The notes: generated by a model not told the origin, from the letters alone. A stretch of DNA of 17,010 bases from an uncultured Butyrivibrio sp. (GCA_947169985.1 CAMVRW010000018.1:1-17010); one strand, 5' to 3'; positions 7,064-14,244 are shown, counted from the stretch's first letter. Program-made: numbers and translations.

Positions 7064-8169
7064 AATTTCTTCCCTTTGATATCCAACGAAATACCTGCAA
7101 GACGATTTCCTGACTTGTAGATCCTGTCTGTTACCATGTGCTTTTGGGAATATGCAGCCTCTATAAACTTGCCTAAAAAAGCGTATCCCTTTTGTGGCTT
7201 TGGTGCCAGAAGATACTCATCCTGATATTTCTCCAGGTCAAAATCTTCTATAGTCTCTCCGGAAAGCTCCTGGCAAAATTCTTTCCAATCAGCGCAGCCA
7301 TCAAGCTGACGCTTTTCCAATATCTCTTTTATCCGGCTCTCATAAGGTTCAACCGCCTCAGTATCATACCTGTCCAGTTCAAAGCTTGTATACTCACCCC
7401 TTAGATACTTCATGGCGTAGACCATCTGCGTAAAGGCTTTCATGTAGTCTTTTGGGTTATCCTTTAGAACCACCTTGTAATTGTCCCAGGCAGGAAGATA
7501 TTTGTACCTGGCAAAGCTGTAATCCGGGAAATGCCCTGCTCTTCCATGGCCCAGATTCATTACGGAGTTCTCAATACCCCGGTGCAATGTGTTTGAATAT
7601 AAGCCGTTCTCAATATCATCGGGAGTTGATTTCTTATGTCTGAACCTGATCTCTCTTTCTATAAAACCGTCTCCTTCAGGAACAAGCTCATAAAAGTAAT
7701 AGTTTACATTGTTGATAACCTGAGAAGGAGTACCGGCAAAATAGCTGTGAGCCCAGGTGTCTGCAAGAACGTGCATTGCCAGTCCCACTGCCTGAAGGCT
7801 CTTACCCTTTGCCAGGTTCACGGTTTCAGCCAAAAGAGCTCCATTAGGCTTACAGATCAGTCTATATTTGTTTTTATAAATCTTTGTTGCCCATTTCTTC
7901 TCAGCATATAGATCATAGGGCAGGAAATGAAAAGCAGACCATATCCTTGTCATTTCCATGATACCCAAAATGTCCATAGGAGAATCCATAAGCTCAAGCT
8001 GAAGCTGAGTCGTGGCTGCATCCTCTGGCCCCTCTATCTTGGCAAGAAGTGTTGCGGAGCAGTGATCTACAAACTCAGCGCTATAGCAGATATCCATGCA
8101 CTCTTCGTGGGAATAACCCGCGAGGTACGCAGCTGCATATGTGGCATAATAGTGAAAATCCTGCTGCAT
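7060..8169 (-). CDS. DUF6765-type protein, putative metal-dependent hydrolase fold
   Basis: A 369-residue soluble protein. The opening MQQDFHYYATYAAAYLAGYSHEE and the later AMHVLADTWAHSYFAG match my memory of the DUF6765 family, which I cannot confirm here. Several His and Asp residues stand in positions suited to metal binding: Asp4, His6, His21, Asp35/His36, an HxxxDxxxH motif (His133, Asp137, His141), and His208, His213 and Asp216. The HxxxD pattern in helical proteins recalls zinc-dependent phospholipase C and P1 nuclease folds, so a hydrolase is a fair guess, not more. There is no signal peptide. A GGGAGGGG site precedes the start, and only one base separates it from the upstream gene's stop. 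It is flanked by two membrane protein genes in one operon. Confidence 0.78.
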   Translation of the reverse strand: MQQDFHYYATYAAAYLAGYSHEECMDICYSAEFVDHCSATLLAKIEGPEDAATTQLQLELMDSPMDILGIMEMTRIWSAFHFLPYDLYAEKKWATKIYKNKYRLICKPNGALLAETVNLAKGKSLQAVGLAMHVLADTWAHSYFAGTPSQVINNVNYYFYELVPEGDGFIEREIRFRHKKSTPDDIENGLYSNTLHRGIENSVMNLGHGRAGHFPDYSFARYKYLPAWDNYKVVLKDNPKDYMKAFTQMVYAMKYLRGEYTSFELDRYDTEAVEPYESRIKEILEKRQLDGCADWKEFCQELSGETIEDFDLEKYQDEYLLAPKPQKGYAFLGKFIEAAYSQKHMVTDRIYKSGNRLAGISLDIKGKKL

Positions 8170-8170
8170 A

Positions 8171-8680
8171 CTACCCCTCCCTCAATTGTTTTCTGGCCCG
8201 CGAAATGAGAAAAGAGGACACGACCATATCTAAAAGCGCAAGACAATAAGCCACATCTACGAAAAATGCAGCTATAGTAACATCATCTTGATCAACCACT
8301 TCTGGATTAATGTAGGTTGGAAAGCTTACCACAGTGAGTAAAAGAAAGCTTATAGCAAAAAGGAGGTAAAAGAATTTCTTCTTTTTACCCCTTCCTACCA
8401 GTATGGCAGCCCTTCCCACCCTGTAGTGGAGAAAAATAACGGCAAGAGTTAACAAAACGAAAAAGACTGTCATGAACACTCGAATGCCCATATCCTCCTC
8501 ATCCGCCAGATCAAGCATCTCAAAGAAATCCACCTTTCCAATGGCTATTTCTTCAATAATCTTAAGAACAGACCAGAAGCCAAAAAAGATCACAGCAATC
8601 CCGCTGACCACGAGACTGTTACCATATTTTCTTTCTCTTTGCTCCAATTCAGTGCGGGTTATGGCTGCCTTGTTATTCAT
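8171..8680 (-). CDS. Four-helix membrane protein of unknown function
   Basis: A 169-residue protein with four predicted membrane helices (about 22-42, 66-85, 103-121 and 135-158). A strongly acidic stretch between the first two (EMLDLADEEDMG, about 54-65) and a basic one between the second and third (GRGKKKKF, about 96-103) suggest a fixed topology with the basic loop inside. I do not recognise a family. The start is seven bases after the stop of the NifX-SlyD fusion and its stop is one base before the DUF6765-type gene, so it is the second gene of a tight four-gene run. The ribosome binding site (GAGGT, about 14 bases upstream) is distant and lies over the end of the preceding gene. Confidence 0.75.
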   Translation of the reverse strand: MNNKAAITRTELEQRERKYGNSLVVSGIAVIFFGFWSVLKIIEEIAIGKVDFFEMLDLADEEDMGIRVFMTVFFVLLTLAVIFLHYRVGRAAILVGRGKKKKFFYLLFAISFLLLTVVSFPTYINPEVVDQDDVTIAAFFVDVAYCLALLDMVVSSFLISRARKQLREG

Positions 8681-8687
8681 ATTGTTA

Positions 8688-9593
8688 TTATTTTACCTCA
8701 ACAAGCTCAATCTTGAAGTTCAGCTCTTTTCCTGCCATCTCATGGTTAGCATCAAAGGTAATTGTTGTATCATCCTTAGCTGTAACCTTTACAGGAATTG
8801 GTCTTCCGTAGAAGTCCTGAAGGTAAACCTGCTGTCCTACTTCTGCGTCTTCAGAACCGGGAAGCTCTGCAATCTTCAGTGAAAATACAGCCTCAGGATC
8901 AAACTCTCCATATGCTTCGTTTGGAGTAAGGTGGATATCACGGATCTCGCCAACCTCCATGTCAGCTACAGCCATATCAAATCCTCTGATCATCATGCCA
9001 TAGCCACAGGTAAACTCTAAAGGCTCTCCCCTGTCATAGGAAGAATCGAACTGACTTCCATCGTTAAAGGTTCCCTTGTAGTGAACACGGCAGGTTTTTC
9101 CGACGTTCTTGCCCTCAAACAAAGGCTCAGAGTGGCAACCACTGCATCCGCCACATCCGCCGCTTGAACAGCCGCCACACTCTTCCTCAGCTTCATCATC
9201 ATTGTCGTGATGTCCGCAATGTCCCTCATCATCGTGGTGATCACCGCAGCTGTGACCCTCTCCGTGATGATCACAGTTAACACCTGAATCTGTAAGCTCT
9301 CCTCTAAGATATGCCTCTACAGCCTCATCAGCGTTTCCTGATACACCTGCACACATCTCAATGCCGTTCTCCATAAGAGCGTCATGGGCGCCACCGCCGA
9401 TTCCGCCGCAGATAAGTACATCTACCTTCTGATCTGCAAGAAGACCTGCAAGAGCTCCATGTCCCTCGCCGTTTGAGCTGATAACTTCTGAAGAAATGAC
9501 CTTTCCGTCCTCTACTTCATATACCTTAAAAGCCTCTGAGTGTCCAAAATGCTGAAATACTTCACCATTATCATAAGTTACTGCAATTCTCAT
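8688..9593 (-). CDS. Fusion of NifX/NifB-type cofactor-binding domain, His/Cys-rich linker and SlyD-like FKBP prolyl isomerase
   Basis: A 301-residue protein with three parts. Residues 1-97 (MRIAVTYDNGEVFQHFGHSE...) match the dinitrogenase iron-molybdenum cofactor-binding domain found in NifX, NifY and stand-alone proteins, with the typical FGH near residue 17 and a GGIGGGA loop. Residues 106-154 form a metal-binding stretch with nine His and eight Cys. Residues 161-301 are an FKBP-type prolyl isomerase with an inserted flap domain as in SlyD (VHYKGTFNDGSQFDSS, EAYGEFDPEAVF). SlyD normally carries its His/Cys tail at the C-terminus; here it sits between the domains. A role in metal handling or metalloprotein maturation (nickel or iron) is inferred. 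GGAG lies ten bases before the start. It is first of four genes. Confidence 0.9.
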   Translation of the reverse strand: MRIAVTYDNGEVFQHFGHSEAFKVYEVEDGKVISSEVISSNGEGHGALAGLLADQKVDVLICGGIGGGAHDALMENGIEMCAGVSGNADEAVEAYLRGELTDSGVNCDHHGEGHSCGDHHDDEGHCGHHDNDDEAEEECGGCSSGGCGGCSGCHSEPLFEGKNVGKTCRVHYKGTFNDGSQFDSSYDRGEPLEFTCGYGMMIRGFDMAVADMEVGEIRDIHLTPNEAYGEFDPEAVFSLKIAELPGSEDAEVGQQVYLQDFYGRPIPVKVTAKDDTTITFDANHEMAGKELNFKIELVEVK

Positions 9594-9741
9594 TACTATT
9601 ATACTCCTATTCTAATTAAATCCCTGAGAATTGAGATTAACATTTATGTGGTAATATTTCAACCATATTATGCTCCAAACCCGGAAAATGCTGTATAATC
9701 AAAATAGAGTCTACATATTCTTTATATTTTGTGAGGTGATC

Positions 9742-9924
9742 ATGCGCTCTGAGGAAGAAATCAGGAAAAAACTCCAGGATGAAATAGATACCTATCTGAC
9801 ATGCCCAAAATTTACTGTGGAGGAGCATGCACACAACATAAGCATGCTGTCCTGGGTCCTGGAAGTTTCCGATAAGGCTCTCAGCGACATGATAAGAGCA
9901 TCCGAGATGTCTTTTTCCGAATAA
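9742..9924 (+). CDS. 60-residue protein of unknown function
   Basis: Starts at ATG 9742, seven bases after a strong GAGGTGAT ribosome binding site; a longer reading from 9670 would overlap a TATAAT promoter-like element (9694-9699). The protein is acidic and mostly helical, with one cysteine (TCPKF) and two His near the middle, and no membrane segment or signal peptide. The C-terminal half (SWVLEVSDKALSDMIRASEM) has the look of a small helix-turn-helix or dimerising helix pair, but I do not recognise it. It stands alone between the NifX-SlyD operon, transcribed away, and sdaAA, which converges on it. Confidence 0.7.
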   Translation: MRSEEEIRKKLQDEIDTYLTCPKFTVEEHAHNISMLSWVLEVSDKALSDMIRASEMSFSE

Positions 9925-9941
9925 AAGAGATGTTCCCTTTT
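9923..9941. terminator. Weak terminator hairpin between converging genes
   Basis: AAAAGAGA and TCCCTTTT form an eight-base stem around a three-base loop; on the minus-strand RNA all pairs form with one G-U. It overlaps the stop codons of the 60-residue gene and sdaAA. It is AT-rich and short, so it may work poorly, but nothing else in the 16-base gap could stop transcription. Confidence 0.35.
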
Positions 9942-10828
9942 TATACACCTTTAGATCCAAATACCTGATCACGAAGCTTCCGGCCGGTTGGAGTGGTTGC
10001 AAGACCTCCGCCGGCTGTTTCTTTTAATGAGGCAGGAAGCGCTTCTCCCACCTCTCTCATGGCATCTATGCACTCATCCACCGGGATCTTTGACGAAATC
10101 CCTGCAAGGGCCATGTCTGCGCTGGAAAAAGCTATTGCCAGCCCGGAGACATTTCTTTTAATACAAGGGATTTCCACAAGACCTGCCACAGGATCACACA
10201 CCAGCCCCATCTGGCTGGAAATGGCCATGGCACAGGCATCTGCACACTGGCTCGGAGTTCCACCCATTAGCTCCACTAAAGCACCGGCTGCCATTGCTGC
10301 AGCAGATCCGCATTCAGCCTGGCATCCGCCCTGGGCACCTGCAATACTGGCCTTCTGGGCAATTACCATGCCAAAGGCACCTGCAGTAAACATGGACATG
10401 ATGATGTCATCTTCCTTAAAGCCCCTATCCTCGTAAAGGCTCACAAGACACCCTGGAAGGATTCCACAGCTGCCAGCTGTTGGTGCAGCCACAATCTTTC
10501 CCATGGAAGCATTACAGCCTGCAACTGCCAGCGCTCTGGCAATGGCCTTAGTCATGAAGATTCCTGAAAGCCCCTCACCCTTCCCTGCATACTCATTCAT
10601 AAGGAAGCCTTCACCACCCGTAAGACCTGAAGTGGATCTTTGATCCTTCTTCATGCCCTCTTTTACTGAATCCATCATGATATGGAAGCTAAGCTCCATC
10701 TGTTCGTATACTTCAAGACTTGTCTTTTCCATGGAGAGAGCCTGATCCTCCAGGACAAGTTCACTTATTCTGATATTTCTTTTCTCAGCTTCCTGCACAA
10801 GCTCGCTGATAGAGGTATATTCCAGCAT
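9941..10828 (-). CDS. sdaAA: L-serine dehydratase, iron-sulfur dependent, alpha subunit
   Basis: A 295-residue alpha subunit of the two-subunit enzyme that deaminates L-serine to pyruvate and ammonia using an oxygen-sensitive 4Fe-4S cluster. Family signatures are clear: TSGLTGGEG, NASMGKIVAAPTAGSCGILPG, GGCQAECGSAAAMAAG and CDPVAGLVEIPC. Cys169, Cys211 and Cys222 have the spacing (42 and 11 residues) of the three conserved cluster ligands I recall from Legionella serine dehydratase. The length is standard. It follows sdaAB with 11 bases between, within which GGAG provides the ribosome binding site, so both subunits come from one transcript. The product ammonia links it to the nitrogen genes next door. 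Confidence 0.95.
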   Translation of the reverse strand: MLEYTSISELVQEAEKRNIRISELVLEDQALSMEKTSLEVYEQMELSFHIMMDSVKEGMKKDQRSTSGLTGGEGFLMNEYAGKGEGLSGIFMTKAIARALAVAGCNASMGKIVAAPTAGSCGILPGCLVSLYEDRGFKEDDIIMSMFTAGAFGMVIAQKASIAGAQGGCQAECGSAAAMAAGALVELMGGTPSQCADACAMAISSQMGLVCDPVAGLVEIPCIKRNVSGLAIAFSSADMALAGISSKIPVDECIDAMREVGEALPASLKETAGGGLATTPTGRKLRDQVFGSKGV

Positions 10829-10839
10829 CTTCCTGCTCC

Positions 10840-11508
10840 TTAAACTCTTCTTATAAGAATTGCATTGATGACATGGTCGATTCCCCTGATGTCATCTACC
10901 AGAGAATCCGGCGGCGGATTATCTATCTCGATAGTCATAATGGCCTCTCCGCCCTTATGAAGCCTTGAAAGCCTGAAATTAGAGATATTAAGATCCTCAT
11001 GCTCCCAGTGCATCAGGTTGGTCACGCTGGCGATTACGCCGGGCTTATCCTCATGCATAACAAGGATGGTGTTGTTATCACCATTAAACTCAACAGTCAT
11101 GCCGTTTATCTGGTTTACCAGAATATTTCCGCCACCGATGCTGGCTCCCTGCATGACGCCATCGCTGCCATCGTCAAGATAGTAGTGGATCCTTGCAGTG
11201 TTTGGATGCGCTCCAGATATGTTTTCCTTATTAAAAGAGTATTCGATGCCTCTTTCATCTGCTATCTCAAGAGCATTTCTGATCTCCGGTGAATAGCTTT
11301 TATAGCCCATTATTCCTGCAAGTAGCGCCTTGTCCGTTCCATGCCCCTTATAGGTCTGGGCAAAGGAGCCTGAAAGAGTGATCTCCACCTTTTTCAAAGT
11401 TCTTTCATCTATGAGCTTGTTCACCACTCTTCCAAGGCGCACAGCGCCTGCAGTGTGAGAACTTGACGGTCCTATCATCACAGGGCCGATTATGTCAAAA
11501 ACATTCAT
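10840..11508 (-). CDS. sdaAB: L-serine dehydratase, iron-sulfur dependent, beta subunit
   Basis: A 222-residue beta subunit. It opens with the conserved IGPVMIGPSSSHTAGAVR, whose SSSHT (residues 15-19) forms part of the serine and allosteric binding region, and ends in an ACT domain (about 147-222; ILVMHEDKPGVIASVTNLM) that likely senses serine or another amino acid. With SdaAA it makes the active heterodimer in the cytoplasm. GGAGG lies six bases before the start. It is the first gene of the sdaAB-sdaAA pair and is transcribed away from glnA. A perfect TATAAT about 40 bases upstream is the likely -10 box. Confidence 0.95.
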   Translation of the reverse strand: MNVFDIIGPVMIGPSSSHTAGAVRLGRVVNKLIDERTLKKVEITLSGSFAQTYKGHGTDKALLAGIMGYKSYSPEIRNALEIADERGIEYSFNKENISGAHPNTARIHYYLDDGSDGVMQGASIGGGNILVNQINGMTVEFNGDNNTILVMHEDKPGVIASVTNLMHWEHEDLNISNFRLSRLHKGGEAIMTIEIDNPPPDSLVDDIRGIDHVINAILIRRV

Positions 11509-11545
11509 TCCAATTCCTCCGAAAGGCTTTTTATACCTATGAATA

Positions 11546-11551
11546 ATTATA
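11546..11551 (-). promoter_or_regulatory. -10 box of the sdaAB-sdaAA operon
   Basis: A perfect TATAAT on the minus strand about 38 bases before the sdaAB start. No -35 match is seen at 16 to 18 bases upstream. It lies back to back with the glnA promoter, about 22 bases away, so one bound regulator could affect both operons. Confidence 0.4.
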
Positions 11552-11572
11552 TCAAATAAAGCAAATGGCTAC

Positions 11573-11606
11573 TTGCTTTGACTGTACTATTTATGTAAAA
11601 TATCTA
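11573..11606 (+). promoter_or_regulatory. Promoter of glnA
   Basis: Two overlapping readings exist: TTGCTT (11573-11578) with TAAAAT (11596-11601), and TTGACT (11578-11583) with TATCTA (11601-11606), both with 17-base spacers. The first has the better -10, the second the better -35. Either puts the transcript start near 11608-11613, right before the leader hairpin. Confidence 0.5.
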
Positions 11607-11611
11607 GAGGC

Positions 11612-11664
11612 AAGGGCGCCAGAACTCGGACATATTCTGTTCGCTGTTTCTGGTGCCTTTTTCT
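11612..11664 (+). terminator. Intrinsic terminator in the glnA leader (attenuator candidate)
   Basis: AAGGGCGCCAGAA (11612-11624) pairs with TTCTGGTGCCTTT (11648-11660), 13 base pairs with two G-U, enclosing a smaller stem CGGAC/GTTCG (11627-11631 and 11639-11643). A T-run (11658-11662) follows. It points toward glnA only, since the other strand has no T-run, and the nearest gene upstream on this strand ends at 9924, so it is best explained as premature termination of the glnA transcript. A second TTCTG at 11635-11639 could pair with the same CAGAA (11620-11624) and break the terminator. The ANTAR gene downstream is a candidate antitermination factor. Confidence 0.7.
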
Positions 11665-11706
11665 ATATTATCCTATGGAAAACTAAGTCTTGGTTAAGGA
11701 GGAATC

Positions 11707-13040
11707 ATGAGCAAGTATACTAAGGAAGATATATTCCGCATTGTGGAGGAAGAGGATGTAGCTTTTATCAGGCTTCAGTTCTGTGACATTTTCGGTGTTC
11801 CAAAGAACATCGCCATAGCTGCAAGCCAGCTGGAAGGTGCACTGAACAACGAGTGTTTGACGGCGTATCTGTAGAGGGCTTTGTCCGCAGCGATGAGAGC
11901 GATATGTATCTCTATCCCGACCTGGACAGCTTTGAGATATATCCCTGGCGTCCACAGTCCGGTAAGGTTGCCCGTATGTTCTGCAACGTTTACACCGTAG
12001 ACAGACAGCCATTTGCAGGTGATCCCAGACATGTCCTGAAGCAGGTGGTTGAAAAGGCAGCTAAAATGGGCCTTAATTTCAAAGTCAATCCTGAGCCGGA
12101 ATTTTTCCTTTTTGATTATGACGATGAGGGACAGCCTACCACTCATACAAAGGAAAAGGGCGGATATTTTGACGTTGCCCCTGCAGACCAGGGAGAAAAC
12201 GTCCGCCGTGACATAATCCTCAATCTTGAAGAAATGGGCTTTGAGATTTCCTCATCTCACCATGAGATTGCTCCTGCCCAGCATGAGATTGAATTCAAGG
12301 CTGAAGATGCAGAGAGAACTGCAGACATGATCATGACCTTCAAGATGGCTGTTAAAACCATTGCCAAGAAGCACGGCCTTTATGCCACCTTCCTTCCAAA
12401 GCCTACAGAAGGAATCAGTGGTTCAGGTATGCATATAAACATCGTTGCCAAGGATGAGAAAGGAAATAACCTTTTTGCTTCAGAAAATGGTGAGAAGCTT
12501 TCAGACACCGCCCTTCACTTTATCGCCGGTGTTCTCTCCCATGTAAAGGGCATGACTCTTGTGACCAATCCTCTGGTTAATTCCTATAAGAGACTGGTTC
12601 CAGGTTATGATGCTCCCGTAAACATCTCCTGGTCTTCAACCTCCGCCAACAGAAGCGCTCTTATCCGCATCCCTTCTAAGAGAGGCGAGGGTACAAGGAT
12701 AGAGATCAGAAACCCTGATGCTACCTGCAATCCTTACCTCGCAATAGCACTTATTCTCGCTGCAGGTATCGATGGCATTGAAAAGAAAATGACTCCTCCC
12801 GATGAGCTCAACGAGAATCTGGGCCGGGCAACCTATGAACAGCTCCGCAACAGCGGCTATGAGACACTTCCCATGACTCTTGGTGAAGCCATCCATGCCT
12901 ATGAATCAGATGATTTCGTAAAAGAGGTACTGGGAGAATCCATATTTAACAAATTCCTCGACGCAAAAAGAGCTGAGTGGAAGGATTTCCGCACCTGCGT
13001 AACCCAGTGGGAAATCCAGAGATATCTCAATTTGTTCTAA
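11707..13040 (+). pseudogene. glnA: Glutamine synthetase type I, frameshifted after codon 50
   Basis: Glutamine synthetase makes glutamine from glutamate, ammonia and ATP as a cytoplasmic dodecamer. From ATG 11707 (AGGAGG five bases upstream) the frame encodes MSKYTKEDIFRIVEEED and on to LNNEC, then leaves the family sequence and stops at 11872-11874 (55 residues). The rest (VFDGVSVEGFVRSDESDMYL to QRYLNLF) continues in another frame to 13040 with all GS landmarks: PEPEFFLF, HHEIAPAQHEIEF, SGSGMH and NRSALIRIP. Relatives read NNECMFDG here, so GAGTGTTTGAC looks like GAG TGT ATG TTT GAC minus four bases, between TGT repeats. Restored, the protein would be 445 residues (Bacillus 444). It may be a real null allele, a mixed population or a sequence error. 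No ribosome binding site supports restart at GTG 11853. Confidence 0.85.
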
Positions 13041-13080
13041 GCACTTTAAGTACCACAATCTTTAGCACGAGGCGGATTTA

Positions 13081-13629
13081 GTGAACATTATTGTAGCTTT
13101 TGCCAAGGCGGAAAACGCCCAGAATATCAAAAGCATATTGAGCCGTGGCGGCTTTGACGGGGTCATCACCTGTTCTTCAGGTGTTCAGGCCCTTTCAGCC
13201 ATGGACGATCTTGGAAGCGGAGTCATTATCTGTGGCTACCGCCTGAGTGATATGCTCTATTCTGAGCTCCTTGAAGACCTTCCGCCCTACTTCAAAATGC
13301 TGCTTATTGCATCCACTGACAGAGCCCCTTCAGACGCTGATAATGACCGCCTCATATACCTTTCAACACCGCTTCAAAGGGCAGATCTCTTTTCCACCCT
13401 TAATCTGATGCTTGAGGGCGTACACAGGCTCAAAAAGAAAGCCAAGGAACGCAGGATGAAGCGCTCCGAGGCAGACAAAAAGGTCATCGACCAGGCTAAA
13501 GCTCTTTTGATGGAAAGACATCATATGACTGAGCCGGAGGCCCACAAATATCTTCAGAAATGTGCCATGGATTCAGGCACAGACATGCTTGAGACGGCGG
13601 GAATGATCATTTCCCTGACGAACATATAA
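13081..13629 (+). CDS. ANTAR-domain RNA-binding regulator with degenerate receiver domain
   Basis: A 182-residue protein starting at GTG 13081, with GAGGCGG upstream, 40 bases after glnA and probably co-transcribed. Residues 1-110 have the response regulator fold, but the usual phospho-acceptor site reads ICGYRLSD, with Gly52 where Asp is expected; the N-terminal acidic pair is missing (AFAKAEN), and the conserved Lys is Thr96 (LSTPL). It is therefore probably not controlled by phosphorylation. A helical linker (about 110-130) leads to an ANTAR domain (about 128-182, AKALLMERHHMTEPEAHKYLQ), which binds paired hairpins in leader RNAs and prevents termination. Similar genes stand beside glnA in other Clostridia. 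The glnA leader and the gltD-amt gap hold terminator hairpins that are its likely targets. Confidence 0.88.
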   Translation: MNIIVAFAKAENAQNIKSILSRGGFDGVITCSSGVQALSAMDDLGSGVIICGYRLSDMLYSELLEDLPPYFKMLLIASTDRAPSDADNDRLIYLSTPLQRADLFSTLNLMLEGVHRLKKKAKERRMKRSEADKKVIDQAKALLMERHHMTEPEAHKYLQKCAMDSGTDMLETAGMIISLTNI

Positions 13630-13647
13630 GTTATATAACACATATAA

Positions 13648-14121
13648 TCACAAAACTTTTTCCATGCAGATTTTCTGAGGAACAAGCCCCATACTCTCAT
13701 AGAACTTCATTGCCCCGGGATTGCAGCTCCACACATTTAATGTGATGTTGTAGTAGCTCTTTTCCCGGGCATATTTAACTACTGCGTCATAGAGGCTCTT
13801 GCCCACGTGCTGGCCTCTGGCGGCTTCGTCCACACAGATATCATCAATATAAAGAGTCTTGATGTCAGTCAGGACATTGTCTGAAAGCACCTGCTTATGT
13901 ATACAGAAGGCATGTCCGATAGCCCTGTCATCTTCATCTACACATACCAGGATCACATATTCATCATTTGCCAGCAGCTCTTTTAGCTGATCGGCGTTGT
14001 ATTTAGTGGCAGGACCTTTGAAAATGTCAGGCCTTCCATTGTGATGTACCATATCTACCTGTATCAAAAGCTCCAAAATTCTTGGAATGTCTTTTTCCGT
14101 TGCAAATCTTACTGTATTCAT
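13648..14121 (-). CDS. GNAT family N-acetyltransferase
   Basis: A 157-residue single-domain acetyltransferase that would move an acetyl group from acetyl-CoA to an amine. The fold runs from MNTVRFATEKDIPRILELL through the central strand YIDDICVDEAARG to the pyrophosphate-binding loop RGQHVGKSL (about residues 102-110), and ends with NPGAMKFYESMGLVPQ, the usual C-terminal helix and strand. The acceptor is unknown. AGGGAG lies six bases before the start. It converges on the ANTAR gene with 18 bases between stops, and is separated from the upstream amt gene by a terminator, so it has its own promoter. Confidence 0.92.
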   Translation of the reverse strand: MNTVRFATEKDIPRILELLIQVDMVHHNGRPDIFKGPATKYNADQLKELLANDEYVILVCVDEDDRAIGHAFCIHKQVLSDNVLTDIKTLYIDDICVDEAARGQHVGKSLYDAVVKYAREKSYYNITLNVWSCNPGAMKFYESMGLVPQKICMEKVL

Positions 14122-14153
14122 GCGTATCTCCCTGATAATGTTGATCTTTACTG

Positions 14154-14159
14154 ATTATA
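14154..14159 (-). promoter_or_regulatory. -10 box of the acetyltransferase gene
   Basis: A perfect TATAAT on the minus strand, 33 bases before the start codon and just past the amt terminator. The -35 region is a T-rich stretch without a good match. A promoter is needed here because the upstream terminator isolates this gene. Confidence 0.4.
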
Positions 14160-14178
14160 CTACAACTACCAAAAAAGC

Positions 14179-14219
14179 AAAAAGGTCATTACCCCATAAA
14201 ACTAGGGAAATGACCTTTT
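14179..14219 (-). terminator. Intrinsic terminator of the amt-P-II gene
   Basis: AAAAAGGTCATT-A-CCC pairs with GGG-A-AATGACCTTTT around an 8-10 base loop, with T-rich sequence following on the minus strand. It lies 26 bases after the amt stop codon. A-runs and T-runs on both sides mean it may also act weakly on the plus strand. Confidence 0.85.
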
Positions 14220-14244
14220 CGCTATGTAGAAAAATCAGGAAGAT

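Noticed and set aside
9017..9283. 88-residue frame inside the NifX-SlyD fusion
   Set aside because: Same strand, shifted frame over the His/Cys-rich linker; the low-complexity repeat keeps other frames open.
8181..9283. Possible CRISPR-like or tandem repeats in the His/Cys-rich linker region
   Set aside because: The repetitiveness (CATCATC, GTGATG) is codon-level His/Asp/Gly repetition in a coding region, without regular repeat-spacer units.
11853..13040. Independent shortened glutamine synthetase starting at GTG 11853
   Set aside because: No ribosome binding site precedes the GTG, and the missing N-terminal residues are present just upstream in another frame, so a frameshifted full-length gene explains the sequence better.
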